This document shows positions 17,400-25,910 of a DNA stretch of 64,000 bases, piece by piece. The position numbers were made by a program, and so were the translations under genes. How positions within the stretch are numbered: position 1 is the stretch's first letter; each line of letters starts with the position of its first letter. Source of the stretch: Lachnospiraceae bacterium (lineage in GTDB: Bacteria; Bacillota; Clostridia; Lachnospirales; Lachnospiraceae); the NCBI GenBank assembly GCA_021770785.1, contig JAETQH010000006.1, forward strand, positions 1-64,000, written 5' to 3'. The notes beneath the pieces are model-generated. The model did not search any database. It was not told the DNA's origin and was given only the letters and a program-made list of their open reading frames with translations.

Positions 17400-18275
17400 T
17401 CAGTAGAACGTCTGCACCAGACTATTGATGACAAGATTCCATCCGTCTGCCAGAATAAACAACAAAATCTTAAAGGGCAGCGAAATCGTCGTAGGGGGCA
17501 ACATCATCATACCCATGGACATCAGCACGGATGCCACAACCATATCAATTACGATAAACGGGATATAAATCAAAAAGCCCATCACAAACGCCTGTCTCAA
17601 TTCACCGATAATGAAAGCCGGAATAATAATGTTCATGGGAACCTCATCATAGGCTTCCGGTCCTGCATTTTCATCAATATCATAGGTCTCCCCCGAGATA
17701 TCAATGAATAAGTTCACATCCTTTGTCTGCAACTTTCCATGCTCATACATAAAAGAACGGATAGGTGCCTCTGCCTCCGCAAAAGCCTCCTCCATGGTAA
17801 TCTCACCTGCATCCAAAGGCGCTATTGCCCTCTCATTAATTTCCTGAAAGGTCGGCCACATAATAAAGAATGTTAAAAACAACGCCAGACCAATCAACAC
17901 CTGGTTCGGCGGCGAAGTCTGTGTACCAAGCGCCGTACGGATAAAATGCAGTACAATGATTATCCTGGTGTAGGAAGTCAGCATAATCAGGATAGACGGA
18001 GCCAAGGACAAAATCGTCAGCACAAGCAACATACGCACCGGCGTGGACACGGCGGCGGTTTCATCATTAATAGATATGTTGATACCGCTCAGATTTCTCT
18101 CTGACGTACCTGCACTGTTATCTGTACTCCCTTCCTCAAAGGACGTAATACTCTCCGGGTCCATCGAGGCTGCATAAACCTTCGTCCCCCCATAAGAGAG
18201 AAACACGGCGGCTGCAAACACCACGACTGCAAAAGCAAGTGATAATACACAATATGTTTTTTTTAATCTCGTCAT
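17400..18275 (-). CDS. fliP: Flagellar export gate component FliP
   Basis: FliP forms the pentameric core of the export channel. The 291-residue protein has an N-terminal signal-type hydrophobic segment (about 8-35), a linker, and the core with LTSYTRIIIVLHFIR and QTSPPNQVLIGLALFLTFF. It ends with the membrane segment bearing FILADGWNLV. The N-terminal signal helix is usual for FliP. Confidence 0.96.
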   Translation of the reverse strand: MTRLKKTYCVLSLAFAVVVFAAAVFLSYGGTKVYAASMDPESITSFEEGSTDNSAGTSERNLSGINISINDETAAVSTPVRMLLVLTILSLAPSILIMLTSYTRIIIVLHFIRTALGTQTSPPNQVLIGLALFLTFFIMWPTFQEINERAIAPLDAGEITMEEAFAEAEAPIRSFMYEHGKLQTKDVNLFIDISGETYDIDENAGPEAYDEVPMNIIIPAFIIGELRQAFVMGFLIYIPFIVIDMVVASVLMSMGMMMLPPTTISLPFKILLFILADGWNLVINSLVQTFY

Positions 18276-18283
18276 AATTTAAT

Positions 18284-18643
18284 TCAATCCTGCTTTTTCG
18301 GAAAATGTTCTTTGAATTTATTTAAAATCATCTGAAAATCTTCCTGTGAGTCCTGTGTAGTCTCCTTCAATTGTTCTGCCGGCAGTTCTGTCAGCATAGT
18401 CACTCTCTCCTTGCTCACGGCAATCACCAGATATTTCTCCCCGGCTTTTACCACTTGAAGAAACTGGTTATTCGCAATCCGCACTGTCTCAATAACCTGC
18501 AGATTAATTCCTCTCATCTGCGTCTTTTGAAAACCACCCACCCATTTTGTGGTAAAGTATGTAATTACCAAAATAAACAGAAATACGATGATTGCACCTA
18601 ACAGCTGCAACAAACTATTCAAAGAAGAACTTAATAATATCAT
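18284..18643 (-). CDS. fliO: Flagellar biosynthesis protein FliO/FliZ
   Basis: FliO assists FliP pentamer assembly. The 119-residue protein has one N-terminal transmembrane helix (about 12-32) and a short cytoplasmic domain with KTQMRGINLQVIETVRI and the VKAGEKYLVIAVSKE segment typical of the family. It lies between cheY and fliP, as in Bacillus. Confidence 0.9.
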   Translation of the reverse strand: MILLSSSLNSLLQLLGAIIVFLFILVITYFTTKWVGGFQKTQMRGINLQVIETVRIANNQFLQVVKAGEKYLVIAVSKERVTMLTELPAEQLKETTQDSQEDFQMILNKFKEHFPKKQD

Positions 18644-18645
18644 AA

Positions 18646-19005
18646 TTAACCAACTACTTTTTTCACTGCTTCAAGTACACGCTCAGCCTGGAACGGTTTT
18701 ACGATAAAGTCCTTTGCACCTGACTGGATTGCCTCGATAACCATCGCCTGCTGACCCATAGCGGAACACATAATGACATTTGCATTTGCATCAATCTCTT
18801 TGATTTTCTTTAATGCCTGAATACCATCCATATCAGGCATGGTAATATCCATCAGCACTAAATCCGGTTTTGTTTCCGGGTACTTCTCCACTGCAACTGC
18901 GCCATTCTCTGCCTCTGCTGCAATCTCATAGCCATTCTTTGTTAAGATGTCCTTAATCATCATTCTCATAAATGCAGCATCATCACAAATCATAATTTTT
19001 GCCAT
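18646..19005 (-). CDS. cheY: Chemotaxis response regulator CheY
   Basis: Single receiver domain (119 residues) with acidic pocket D8 and D9, phospho-acceptor D53 (LVLMDITMPDMDG), Ser81 and Lys103 (DFIVKPF). Phosphorylated by CheA, it binds FliM/FliY at the switch to set rotation direction. It lies 42 bases after fliY and 3 bases before fliO. Confidence 0.96.
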   Translation of the reverse strand: MAKIMICDDAAFMRMMIKDILTKNGYEIAAEAENGAVAVEKYPETKPDLVLMDITMPDMDGIQALKKIKEIDANANVIMCSAMGQQAMVIEAIQSGAKDFIVKPFQAERVLEAVKKVVG

Positions 19006-19047
19006 AATCTTCTCTCTCCTATTCGTAACTTTTTTCTTTGTTACTTA

Positions 19048-20244
19048 CTATTTTATAATTTCGGTAATTCGTATACCGTAGCTCTCTTCAATGATAACTA
19101 CCTCGCCTTTTGCTACGAATTTACCATTTACCAACACATCGATTGGTTCTCCGGCGATACGATTTAATTCTATAATAGTTCCTGGGGTAAAATCAAGTAT
19201 TTCCTTAATAGATTTTGAAGTTCTTCCTAATTCTACCGTTACCTCAAGGGGCACATCCATAATTAAATCGATATTTTCCGGTCCATAACCCACCGGCATA
19301 TTTCCGGAAAAGGCTTGGAACTGTGCTGGCTGCACATTTACCTGTTGTCCATACATCTGTGACATCTCCTGACCCATCATTGGCTGACCCATCATCGGTT
19401 GTCCCATCATTGGCTGACCCATCATCGGCTGCCCCATCATTGGCTGCTGCATCATCTGCTGTGACGCTGCTGCCATCATTGGCTGTCCCATATTCTGTGG
19501 CGCTGCCTGCGGTGTCGGCTGTGGTTCCGGGGTCATCTGCTGACCACTGCTTACCGTGGATTTTGTATCTTCTTCCATTGTCTCTGTAACATTTGCACAC
19601 ATTTCTTTTGCGAATGAAATCGGGTATAACTGCATAATTTCACTGTTGACGATATCGCCGATTTCCATTTTAAATGAAATCTTGACGAACTCCCCTGCAA
19701 GGAATTCATCAATGGCACTTTCATCTACTGTCTGCTGCAAATCTATCAAATCCGCCACCGGCGGGCTGATGTCAATCACTTTATTCAGCATGGAGGAAAG
19801 AGAAGTTGCCGCTGAGCCCATCATCTGGTTCATCGCCTCACTGATTGCACTCAAGTGCAACTCAGTAATTTCACCATCCGTATTGCTGCCGTCACCACCC
19901 ATCATCAAATCAGTAATGACCTTTACATCATGTTCCTTTAATACCAGAATATTGCTTCCATCTAATCCTACGGTATAACCAATTCGAATAAAAACACAAG
20001 GTCTTTCATAAGCATCACAGATATCTCCCCAGTTTGCAAATGCAACAACCGGTGTGGAAATATCCACTTTTCGGTTTACCAGAGAAAACAGTGTCGTAGC
20101 CGCCGTTCCCATGCTGATATTGGCAATTTCGCCAATGGCATCTTTTTCATTATCAGTTAAGAGTGTTTGACTCTCACTGCCGTCGGCAGCTGCGGGACTG
20201 TTCAGTAAAGCATTAATTTCTTCTTGAGACATTGCTCCATCCAT
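19048..20244 (-). CDS. fliY: Flagellar switch protein and CheY-P phosphatase FliY
   Basis: FliY is a switch component of Firmicutes that joins a CheC-type phosphatase to a FliN-type C-terminal domain. The 398-residue protein has a CheY-binding N-terminal motif (MSQEEINALLNS) and two phosphatase signatures (DAIGEIANISMGTAATTL and LSAISEAMNQMMGSAATSL). A low-complexity Gln/Pro/Met linker (about 235-310) contains tandem MMGQP repeats, and a SpoA/FliN domain follows (about 325-398). It starts one base after the fliM stop. Confidence 0.96.
   Translation of the reverse strand: MDGAMSQEEINALLNSPAAADGSESQTLLTDNEKDAIGEIANISMGTAATTLFSLVNRKVDISTPVVAFANWGDICDAYERPCVFIRIGYTVGLDGSNILVLKEHDVKVITDLMMGGDGSNTDGEITELHLSAISEAMNQMMGSAATSLSSMLNKVIDISPPVADLIDLQQTVDESAIDEFLAGEFVKISFKMEIGDIVNSEIMQLYPISFAKEMCANVTETMEEDTKSTVSSGQQMTPEPQPTPQAAPQNMGQPMMAAASQQMMQQPMMGQPMMGQPMMGQPMMGQPMMGQEMSQMYGQQVNVQPAQFQAFSGNMPVGYGPENIDLIMDVPLEVTVELGRTSKSIKEILDFTPGTIIELNRIAGEPIDVLVNGKFVAKGEVVIIEESYGIRITEIIK
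19371..19446 (-). repeat. In-frame tandem 15-bp repeats encoding MMGQP in the FliY linker
   Basis: About five tandem copies of a 15-base unit (minus-strand sense ATGATGGGTCAGCCG and close variants) encode consecutive MMGQP units, with GGT/GGC/GGG wobble differences. They lie in the flexible linker between the phosphatase and FliN parts. Units of a multiple of three can change copy number without a frameshift. Confidence 0.9.
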
Positions 20245-20245
20245 T

Positions 20246-21226
20246 TTACTGCTCCTCCCTAATCACTGACGTAATTCTTACTGCATAGTTATCGCCGGTT
20301 GCACCCGGCAGAGCAGTAAACTTTTTTATATTACCAACAAAAATATTCAGCTCCTCATCCACCTTGGTATCAAGACGGATAATGTCACCCCGTTGCAAGC
20401 CAAGGAAATCATTGACTGATATGGTACTGTTGCCTAATGCCACCTTTATGGGCATCGGCGCCCTTGAAATCAATGACTCAATGATTTCTGAATATTCCTG
20501 TTCGTCTTTTTCCTGCAAATTTGAATACCAGTACTTCGTATTCAGTTTATCCATAACACTCTCTAAGGTGATATAAGGCAGACAGATGTTAATCAGGCCC
20601 TCCACCTCACCAATCTTAATATTGAGCGTTACAAGCGCTATCATTTCTGTAGGGGAAATAATCTGTGCGAATTGTGAGTTCGTCTCAATCCGCTCTAACC
20701 TCGGCTCTAACTCACATACATTCTCCCATGGCTCTATCAAAAGGTTGACCACCACGTTAAAAATCCGCTCCAAAATCAAAAGCTCTATCTCGGAAAAATC
20801 ACGGGGACGCTCTAAGGGCGCTCCCTTTCCTCCTAACATGCGGTCCACAATCGTATAACCTAAATTTTCTCCAATCTCAATGATAATGCTGCCGCTTAAC
20901 GGAGCAAAATTCACAATGCCTAACAATACCGGATTGGACAGGGAATTGGAAAACTCCGAATAAGTTACCGCCTCTGAGTTCATCACTTCCACCTGAACAT
21001 TCTTCCGAAGGTATACCGGAAGATTGGTTGACAGCAACCGTCCATAATGTTCGAAGATAATCTCAAGGGTACGCAAATGTTCTTTGGAAAACTTCGCAGG
21101 ACGGGCAAAATCGTAATCTTTCACCTGTTTTTCGTTTTTATCTTTTATTTCATCCACATCAAGTTCACCACTGCTTAACGCTTTGAGCAAACTATCTATC
21201 TCATTCTGAGATAAGACTTCACCCAT
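20246..21226 (-). CDS. fliM: Flagellar motor switch protein FliM
   Basis: FliM forms the middle of the C ring, binds CheY-P through its N-terminal peptide (VLSQNEIDSLLKAL) and couples to FliG. The 326-residue protein has the pseudophosphatase middle domain (about 50-230, lacking the CheC catalytic pattern) and the C-terminal SpoA domain. Family length and context are normal. Confidence 0.97.
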   Translation of the reverse strand: MGEVLSQNEIDSLLKALSSGELDVDEIKDKNEKQVKDYDFARPAKFSKEHLRTLEIIFEHYGRLLSTNLPVYLRKNVQVEVMNSEAVTYSEFSNSLSNPVLLGIVNFAPLSGSIIIEIGENLGYTIVDRMLGGKGAPLERPRDFSEIELLILERIFNVVVNLLIEPWENVCELEPRLERIETNSQFAQIISPTEMIALVTLNIKIGEVEGLINICLPYITLESVMDKLNTKYWYSNLQEKDEQEYSEIIESLISRAPMPIKVALGNSTISVNDFLGLQRGDIIRLDTKVDEELNIFVGNIKKFTALPGATGDNYAVRITSVIREEQ

Positions 21227-21259
21227 TCTTTCTCACCACCTAACAAAAAGATTCTAATC

Positions 21260-21784
21260 CTATTCGGTTGTCACGCTGGAGAAATTTACACCAACGATGA
21301 AGTCTTTCGATCCGAACATTTCCTGCATAGCCGCTAAAATATCATCCTTTACGCTCTGGTAACCATTTGCGTTAAAGTCCTCTAAGGTATAGTTACTTAC
21401 AATCGTATTGATTTCACTCTGAATAATGGTCTCCTTCGCCGAAAGCCCCTCTGCTCCTTTATAGTCTTTATAACCGTCGCTCTGGGTATTCATGGAAAGG
21501 CTGACAGAAAATACTGCGTAATGCTTTGCTCCGTCCTCGCCCGGCTGTAAATTCACCGTAAAGCTGGACTCAATCTTATAAGCCTCAATATCCTCAATAG
21601 GAACCGCCGGTATATTCTGATCCTCACCGCTCTCTAATTCCAGATTAATGGCGGAACATACCTGATCAATCAGCGCATTTGATTTCTTTGTCTGTGGTAC
21701 GATGGTAAACGTAAGGATTGCCGTCAAAACCAGATTTACTAATACCAGCGCTAAAATAATTACTGACATCAAATTTTTTTTCAT
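21260..21784 (-). CDS. fliL: Flagellar basal body-associated protein FliL
   Basis: FliL surrounds the stator and supports torque. The 174-residue protein has one N-terminal membrane helix (about 5-28) and an extracytoplasmic stomatin-like domain ending in a FVGVNFSSVTTE-type C-terminus. It lies between motB and fliM. Confidence 0.92.
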   Translation of the reverse strand: MKKNLMSVIILALVLVNLVLTAILTFTIVPQTKKSNALIDQVCSAINLELESGEDQNIPAVPIEDIEAYKIESSFTVNLQPGEDGAKHYAVFSVSLSMNTQSDGYKDYKGAEGLSAKETIIQSEINTIVSNYTLEDFNANGYQSVKDDILAAMQEMFGSKDFIVGVNFSSVTTE

Positions 21785-21800
21785 ACTTTTACTCTCCTGC

Positions 21801-22610
21801 TCATTTTAATTCCGAACTGTAGGAATTATATATTTTTATGACAACCCGTCGGTTCCTTGCACGCCCCTCCGGAGTAGAGTTATCCGCAATAGGGACATAT
21901 TCACCTCTTCCCGCCGACTTGATGTGGGACGGCTCTATTGTTGTAATCTCCCTCAGATAATCACTGACGGAGCGTGCCCTGTAAAAGGAAAGCACATTGT
22001 TATCTTCATAAATGGAAGAATGTATCGGTACATTGTCCGTATGCCCTTCCACCTCAATGATATTCTCCTGATAGGCTTCTAACATTTTTCCTATCTTGTC
22101 AATCAGCGGATACGCCTCCTGCTTGATTTCGGATTTTCCCGAGTCAAACAACAGTGCCCCATTCATATTCAAAAGCACATACTGGGCATTGAAATCCACT
22201 TCCACCTGATCCTGAATGCCATATCTTGCAACCGCATCTTCAATGGCCTGTGCCATTTCTTCGGACTCTTCTAACGCCTGCTCCTTATACTGCTCGACTA
22301 CGCTGTTCTCCTCGCCCTCTTCTTCCTCTGTTTTTGAGTTTGCCTTATCCTTATAATAGGAATCTAACATTTCAAGCTGGCTGACACCGGAGGAAACCAA
22401 TTCGCCCTCCCCGATGGAAGCGCCGCCGTTCTGAAGAATACTGAAGGTATTTTGAAAAGAGGCAATAATCTGTTCGAATTTCTCCGCATCCACTGTGGAC
22501 ATGGAAAACAACAGCACGAAGAAACACAGCAACAGGTTCATCAAATCCGAGAAGGTGTTCATCCAGGCAGGGGAACCCTTGGGTATATCCTCCTGTTTTT
22601 TTCTCGCCAC
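21801..22610 (-). CDS. motB: Flagellar stator protein MotB
   Basis: MotB couples ion flow to rotation. The 269-residue protein has a basic N-terminus and one membrane helix with the ion-binding Asp (D22 in FSDLMNLLLCFFVLL). A plug/linker and a C-terminal OmpA-like peptidoglycan-binding domain (VEGHTDNVPI, then GRGEYVPIADN) follow. It starts at GTG overlapping the last base of the motA stop, behind GGAGGTG, so it is translationally coupled. Proton versus sodium specificity cannot be decided by eye. Confidence 0.96.
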   Translation of the reverse strand: MARKKQEDIPKGSPAWMNTFSDLMNLLLCFFVLLFSMSTVDAEKFEQIIASFQNTFSILQNGGASIGEGELVSSGVSQLEMLDSYYKDKANSKTEEEEGEENSVVEQYKEQALEESEEMAQAIEDAVARYGIQDQVEVDFNAQYVLLNMNGALLFDSGKSEIKQEAYPLIDKIGKMLEAYQENIIEVEGHTDNVPIHSSIYEDNNVLSFYRARSVSDYLREITTIEPSHIKSAGRGEYVPIADNSTPEGRARNRRVVIKIYNSYSSELK

Positions 22611-23404
22611 TATTCTTCACCTCCACGTTCGTCCTCAGCGGGATTATTACGTGCTGAAGGAGCCAGAAACGATTTCAGCTTTTCTTCTATAACTCGCGGA
22701 TTCTCTCCCGCCTGAATGGACAGGATACCTTCCACTGTAATTTCCTTCATCATCATCTCTAAATCATTGTTTACTTTTAACTTAGAAGCTATCGGATTAC
22801 ACAGCCAGTTTGCAATCAATGAACCATACAGCGTTGTTACCAGCGCTACCGACATGGACGGTCCGATAGAGGATGGGTCATCCATATTATTTAACATCAA
22901 AATCAATCCAATCAGAGTACCAATCATACCCCATGCAGGACCAAGTTCTGCCCATTTCTCCCAGACTGCAATTGATTTTTTATGTCTTGCCTCGATACAG
23001 GACAAATCCGTCTCCATAATTCCCCGGACCAGTTCCGGGTCTGTACCGTCTACCACCAACATAATTCCCTTTTTCAGGAACTCATCGTCTATGTTGTTCG
23101 CTGCCTCTTCCAATGCCAGCAGTCCTTCTTTTCTCGCTGTATTAGACAGTTCAATAATATTCCGGATAACCTCTGACGGGTCCCGTACTTCCTCTTTAAA
23201 TGCCAGTGCCGCACTCTTCATACCATTGATAAATTCCGGTAGCTTATTCGAACCAATCGTACCGGAAATGGAACCACCGAGGGTAATAATAACGGAAGGC
23301 AAGTCAAACATATTCCACAGACCTGCAAAACCACCGTTCGAATACACACCAAAGACAAACATAATTGCGCCAAGCAGTAAACCTGCCAAAGAAGCTATAT
23401 CCAA
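22610..23404 (-). CDS. motA: Flagellar stator protein MotA
   Basis: MotA forms the ring around MotB and pushes FliG. It has four membrane segments and the cytoplasmic loop with EEVRDPSEVIR and the conserved GPAWGMIGTLIGLILMLNN region. The start is placed at TTG 23404 (DIASLAGLLLG follows, 264 residues), because AGGTGG lies 6 bases before it and this matches the usual MotA N-terminus. An in-frame ATG at 23455 would add 17 basic residues but has no good ribosome site. Own promoter at 23507-23535. Confidence 0.93.
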   Translation of the reverse strand: MDIASLAGLLLGAIMFVFGVYSNGGFAGLWNMFDLPSVIITLGGSISGTIGSNKLPEFINGMKSAALAFKEEVRDPSEVIRNIIELSNTARKEGLLALEEAANNIDDEFLKKGIMLVVDGTDPELVRGIMETDLSCIEARHKKSIAVWEKWAELGPAWGMIGTLIGLILMLNNMDDPSSIGPSMSVALVTTLYGSLIANWLCNPIASKLKVNNDLEMMMKEITVEGILSIQAGENPRVIEEKLKSFLAPSARNNPAEDERGGEE

Positions 23405-23506
23405 TTTTATCCACCTACCATCCCTGATTTTTGTCTTAGTAAAATCTCTCATCACCGACGGGTTTCAATCCTTTTCTCCACGTCCGGCCTGATTTCCCTG
23501 TATATG

Positions 23507-23535
23507 ATTTTACTAAATTTTTAACATCTTGTCTA
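23507..23535 (-). promoter_or_regulatory. SigA-type promoter in front of motA
   Basis: On the minus strand TAGACA (23530-23535) and TAAAAT (23507-23512), each one mismatch from consensus, are separated by 17 bases. It lies about 100 bases before motA and after the hairpin-T8 element, so motA to the end of the fla string can be transcribed independently of flgB-flgE. Confidence 0.75.
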
Positions 23536-23565
23536 CTTTCTTTTGCAAATCTCTACATTCTCCAC

Positions 23566-23629
23566 AAAAAAAACAGTGAAAAGGCCGTGCAACCCAGGCC
23601 AACCCGTACGAAAGGACTAGGTTACACGG
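23566..23629 (-). ncRNA. Structured element with T8 tail between flgE and motA: small RNA, attenuator or terminator
   Basis: On the minus strand CCGTGTAACC (23620-23629) pairs with GGTTGCACGG (23585-23594), one pair being G-U. An inner UAGUCC/GGGUUG stem with an 8-base loop stacks on it, with a GCCTG bulge. The structure is followed by eight T (23566-23573). A near-consensus promoter sits immediately upstream, so a transcript of about 60-65 bases would start at the 5' arm and end at the T-run. It may simply be the flgE-side terminator, but the dedicated promoter suggests a small RNA or leader. I do not match it to a known riboswitch family. Confidence 0.55.
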
Positions 23630-23631
23630 TT

Positions 23632-23660
23632 AGTATACCATATATGGTAGAATGTGTGAA
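23632..23660 (-). promoter_or_regulatory. SigA-type promoter upstream of the hairpin-T8 element
   Basis: On the minus strand TTCACA (23655-23660) and TATACT (23632-23637) are one mismatch each from consensus and 17 bases apart. The spacer overlaps a perfect palindrome TACCATATATGGTA (23636-23649), which could be an operator for a dimeric regulator. Confidence 0.65.
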
Positions 23661-23714
23661 TACATTTTCCATATATATTTCAAATTTTTCTAAAAATCTA
23701 CACAAAACGATTTT

Positions 23715-25406
23715 TTAACGTTTCAGATTTACTAATTCCTCAAGCAGGGTATCAGAAACGGAGATGATACGTGAGTTTGCCTGGAAACCACGCTGGGTAA
23801 TAATCATCTGTGTAAACTCGGTGGAAAGGTCTACATTGGACATCTCTAACTCACCGCTGGTCATGGAGCTTCCGTCTGCGGAAATCTCCACGCCGATGCC
23901 GTCAAATTCACCGGAGTTTAAGGTGGTCCGGTAGCAGTTATCTCCTACCTTCTCAAGACCGGAAGCATTGGCGAACTGTGCCACTGCAATCTGTCCTAAC
24001 AGCTCTGTATTGCCGTTGTCATATGTACCGTAAATTTTTCCGCTGTTGTCTACAGAAAGACCAATCAAAGCGCCTAATGCCTTACCGGTTCCCACAGCTG
24101 CTTCATCCGCACTTCCCTTCGCACTTCCCTTATCCATTACCGCAGTGGATTTTCCGCCGTTATCCGCATCCTGAAGCTGGGAGAAATCAATGGTAATGTT
24201 GGAAAACTGTGTCGGGGTGTTTCCGAGAACTGTCATATTTAAGGTAACGGAATTTGCCAACGCATTGCCTGCCCTGTCACCGATACCGATAAAGCCTCCG
24301 TCCGCCGTACTGAACTGAAGTCCGTAATCCGTTGTATCTCCACTGATGGTAAGGACTCCGTTGGCAAATGCTGCCGTTGCAGTCGGCGGAGTTGCTGTTA
24401 ATTTTGCTACCATCGCGTCGGAAATACCGAATACCTGCTTTAAGCTATAAGGGGTGGTACCTGTATTAGGAGTACCATCAGGATTTTGTTCATAAAAGTT
24501 GTTAGAGGCAGCGTCAAACGCAAGGGGTGTACCCGTATTATCGCTTCCTGAATAAACCGTTCCGGTTGTCGGGTCAAGGTAGAACCCCTTAGAAACCTCA
24601 TCATAGGAAGAAAGGGTTACATTAGTCGCATCAAGACCAAACACCTGATTCAAGGGCACATTGCTGGTTGCCGGATCATAAAAAGTCTTACCCTCGCCAT
24701 CAAGAATCTTCTCTAATTCTACGGAATACTGTCCGTCCACACCAAGGGATTTGAATTTAAAACGTGCGGTATACTGATATCCCAAGTTATCATAGAACGT
24801 CAGTGTCTTTGTCATACCGTTATCGCTGGTGACATCCGTATCGTTTTTATCGATAATACCCGAGACATTTGCCTGAGTCGTTGCTTCCGGGGCAGAGGTC
24901 TGGTTTGCCGGCTGCATGATACGAAGTGCAGATACCGTATCCTTTACAATGTTTCCGGTATTCGGGTCTACCTGCCAGCCCATCACCGTATAGCCGGTAG
25001 AGGTCATACATAAGTTTCCTGCTCCGTCTACATAGAAGGAACCGGAACGTGTAAATACGTTTTCAGAACCGTTATTTACGATAAAAAAGTGTGTGGTAGA
25101 CTGGTCTGACAGACGGATATCGAATGGATTTCCTGTTGTCTCCGCCGCACCTGCGTTTGTGATGCTGATATTGGTAGCTCCGGTGGTAACACCAAGACCA
25201 ATCTGTTTTGCGTTGATACCGCCGACTCCGGTGGCTGCATTTGCGCCGGAGGCGTTGGATGTGGTTTGATACAAAATATCCTGGAAAGTAACTGAGGATG
25301 ATTTAAAAGCTACTGTGTTTACGTTGGCGATATTGTTACCAATAACGTCCATTTTTGTCTGATGTGTCTTTAAACCTGACACAGCAGAGTACATTGATCT
25401 CATCAT
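23715..25406 (-). CDS. flgE: Flagellar hook protein FlgE
   Basis: FlgE builds the hook. The 563-residue protein has the N-terminal rod/hook motif (MYSAVSGLKTHQTKMDVIGNNIANVNTVAFKSS), a large variable D1-D2 region (about 100-430) with several GTGTT-like Ser/Thr/Gly segments, and the C-terminal helix (MSNVDLSTEFTQMIITQRGFQANSR). AGGAGG precedes the first ATG by 11 bases. After its stop comes the structured flgE-motA region. Confidence 0.95.
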   Translation of the reverse strand: MMRSMYSAVSGLKTHQTKMDVIGNNIANVNTVAFKSSSVTFQDILYQTTSNASGANAATGVGGINAKQIGLGVTTGATNISITNAGAAETTGNPFDIRLSDQSTTHFFIVNNGSENVFTRSGSFYVDGAGNLCMTSTGYTVMGWQVDPNTGNIVKDTVSALRIMQPANQTSAPEATTQANVSGIIDKNDTDVTSDNGMTKTLTFYDNLGYQYTARFKFKSLGVDGQYSVELEKILDGEGKTFYDPATSNVPLNQVFGLDATNVTLSSYDEVSKGFYLDPTTGTVYSGSDNTGTPLAFDAASNNFYEQNPDGTPNTGTTPYSLKQVFGISDAMVAKLTATPPTATAAFANGVLTISGDTTDYGLQFSTADGGFIGIGDRAGNALANSVTLNMTVLGNTPTQFSNITIDFSQLQDADNGGKSTAVMDKGSAKGSADEAAVGTGKALGALIGLSVDNSGKIYGTYDNGNTELLGQIAVAQFANASGLEKVGDNCYRTTLNSGEFDGIGVEISADGSSMTSGELEMSNVDLSTEFTQMIITQRGFQANSRIISVSDTLLEELVNLKR

Positions 25407-25499
25407 AGTTGAAATGACCTCCTAAATCTTTTCATTGATATGATGCGCTGCCCTCCCTTCTGTCAGTCGGGGAGTCTTTCGCCTCCTTAAAAGGTCCGG

Positions 25500-25898
25500 C
25501 TACATAACTACAGCGCCATCAATATTGGTATAAACATTGTCATCCGACTCATTCCGATCCATGGCCGTCACCACGGTCTTATTCGGTACATTTACAATAA
25601 ATGCCAGTGAGTCCACAATGACTAAAGATTCGCGAATTCCTTTTTCGCTTGCTTTCCTGACTCCTGATTCCAAACGTTCGTTTTGTTCCTCAGAGAGATT
25701 AATGTTACGGTCCTCTAAACGCATCGCGGCGTGCTTGGAAAATTTCAGTTCAGAACTGCCAGTAACATCCTGTTTCTGCTTTAATATTTCCTCAAAAGAG
25801 ATACTACCTTTATTTGTTACGGTATCCGTGCTTTTTCGGTTTAGATACTGGCCAGTTACCTGTTCAATGGAAGCAAACCGGTTACTGAGCTTATCCAT
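25500..25898 (-). CDS. Conserved flagellar operon protein (TIGR02530 type)
   Basis: The 132-residue protein matches the small flagellar operon family that lies between flgD and flgE in many Firmicutes (FSKHAAMRLEDRNINLSEEQNERLESGVRKA, then SLAFIVNVPNKTVVTAMDR). Its biochemical role is not established to my knowledge; a part in hook assembly is inferred from position. It is not FlbD/YlzI, which is missing from this cluster. Confidence 0.88.
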   Translation of the reverse strand: MDKLSNRFASIEQVTGQYLNRKSTDTVTNKGSISFEEILKQKQDVTGSSELKFSKHAAMRLEDRNINLSEEQNERLESGVRKASEKGIRESLVIVDSLAFIVNVPNKTVVTAMDRNESDDNVYTNIDGAVVM

Positions 25899-25910
25899 AA
25901 GTATGCTCCT

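Noticed and set aside
19371-19446. CRISPR-like repeat array
   Set aside because: The repeats are directly adjacent, in frame, 15 bases long and encode MMGQP within fliY; there are no spacers.
22716-23492. Plus-strand open frame (258 codons) opposite motA
   Set aside because: Antisense shadow of motA, with no independent signals or family similarity.
23602-23618. Sarcin-ricin-like GTACGAAAGGAC similarity to 23S rRNA on the plus strand
   Set aside because: Only about 12 bases match with one mismatch, and it is on the non-transcribed strand of the element; most likely chance.
23566-23629. Cyclic-di-GMP (GEMM) riboswitch between flgE and motA
   Set aside because: Attractive given the motility context and a CGAAAGG segment on the plus strand. 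The conserved GEMM-I core and the class II pattern are not present, and the promoter and T-run show that the minus strand is transcribed.
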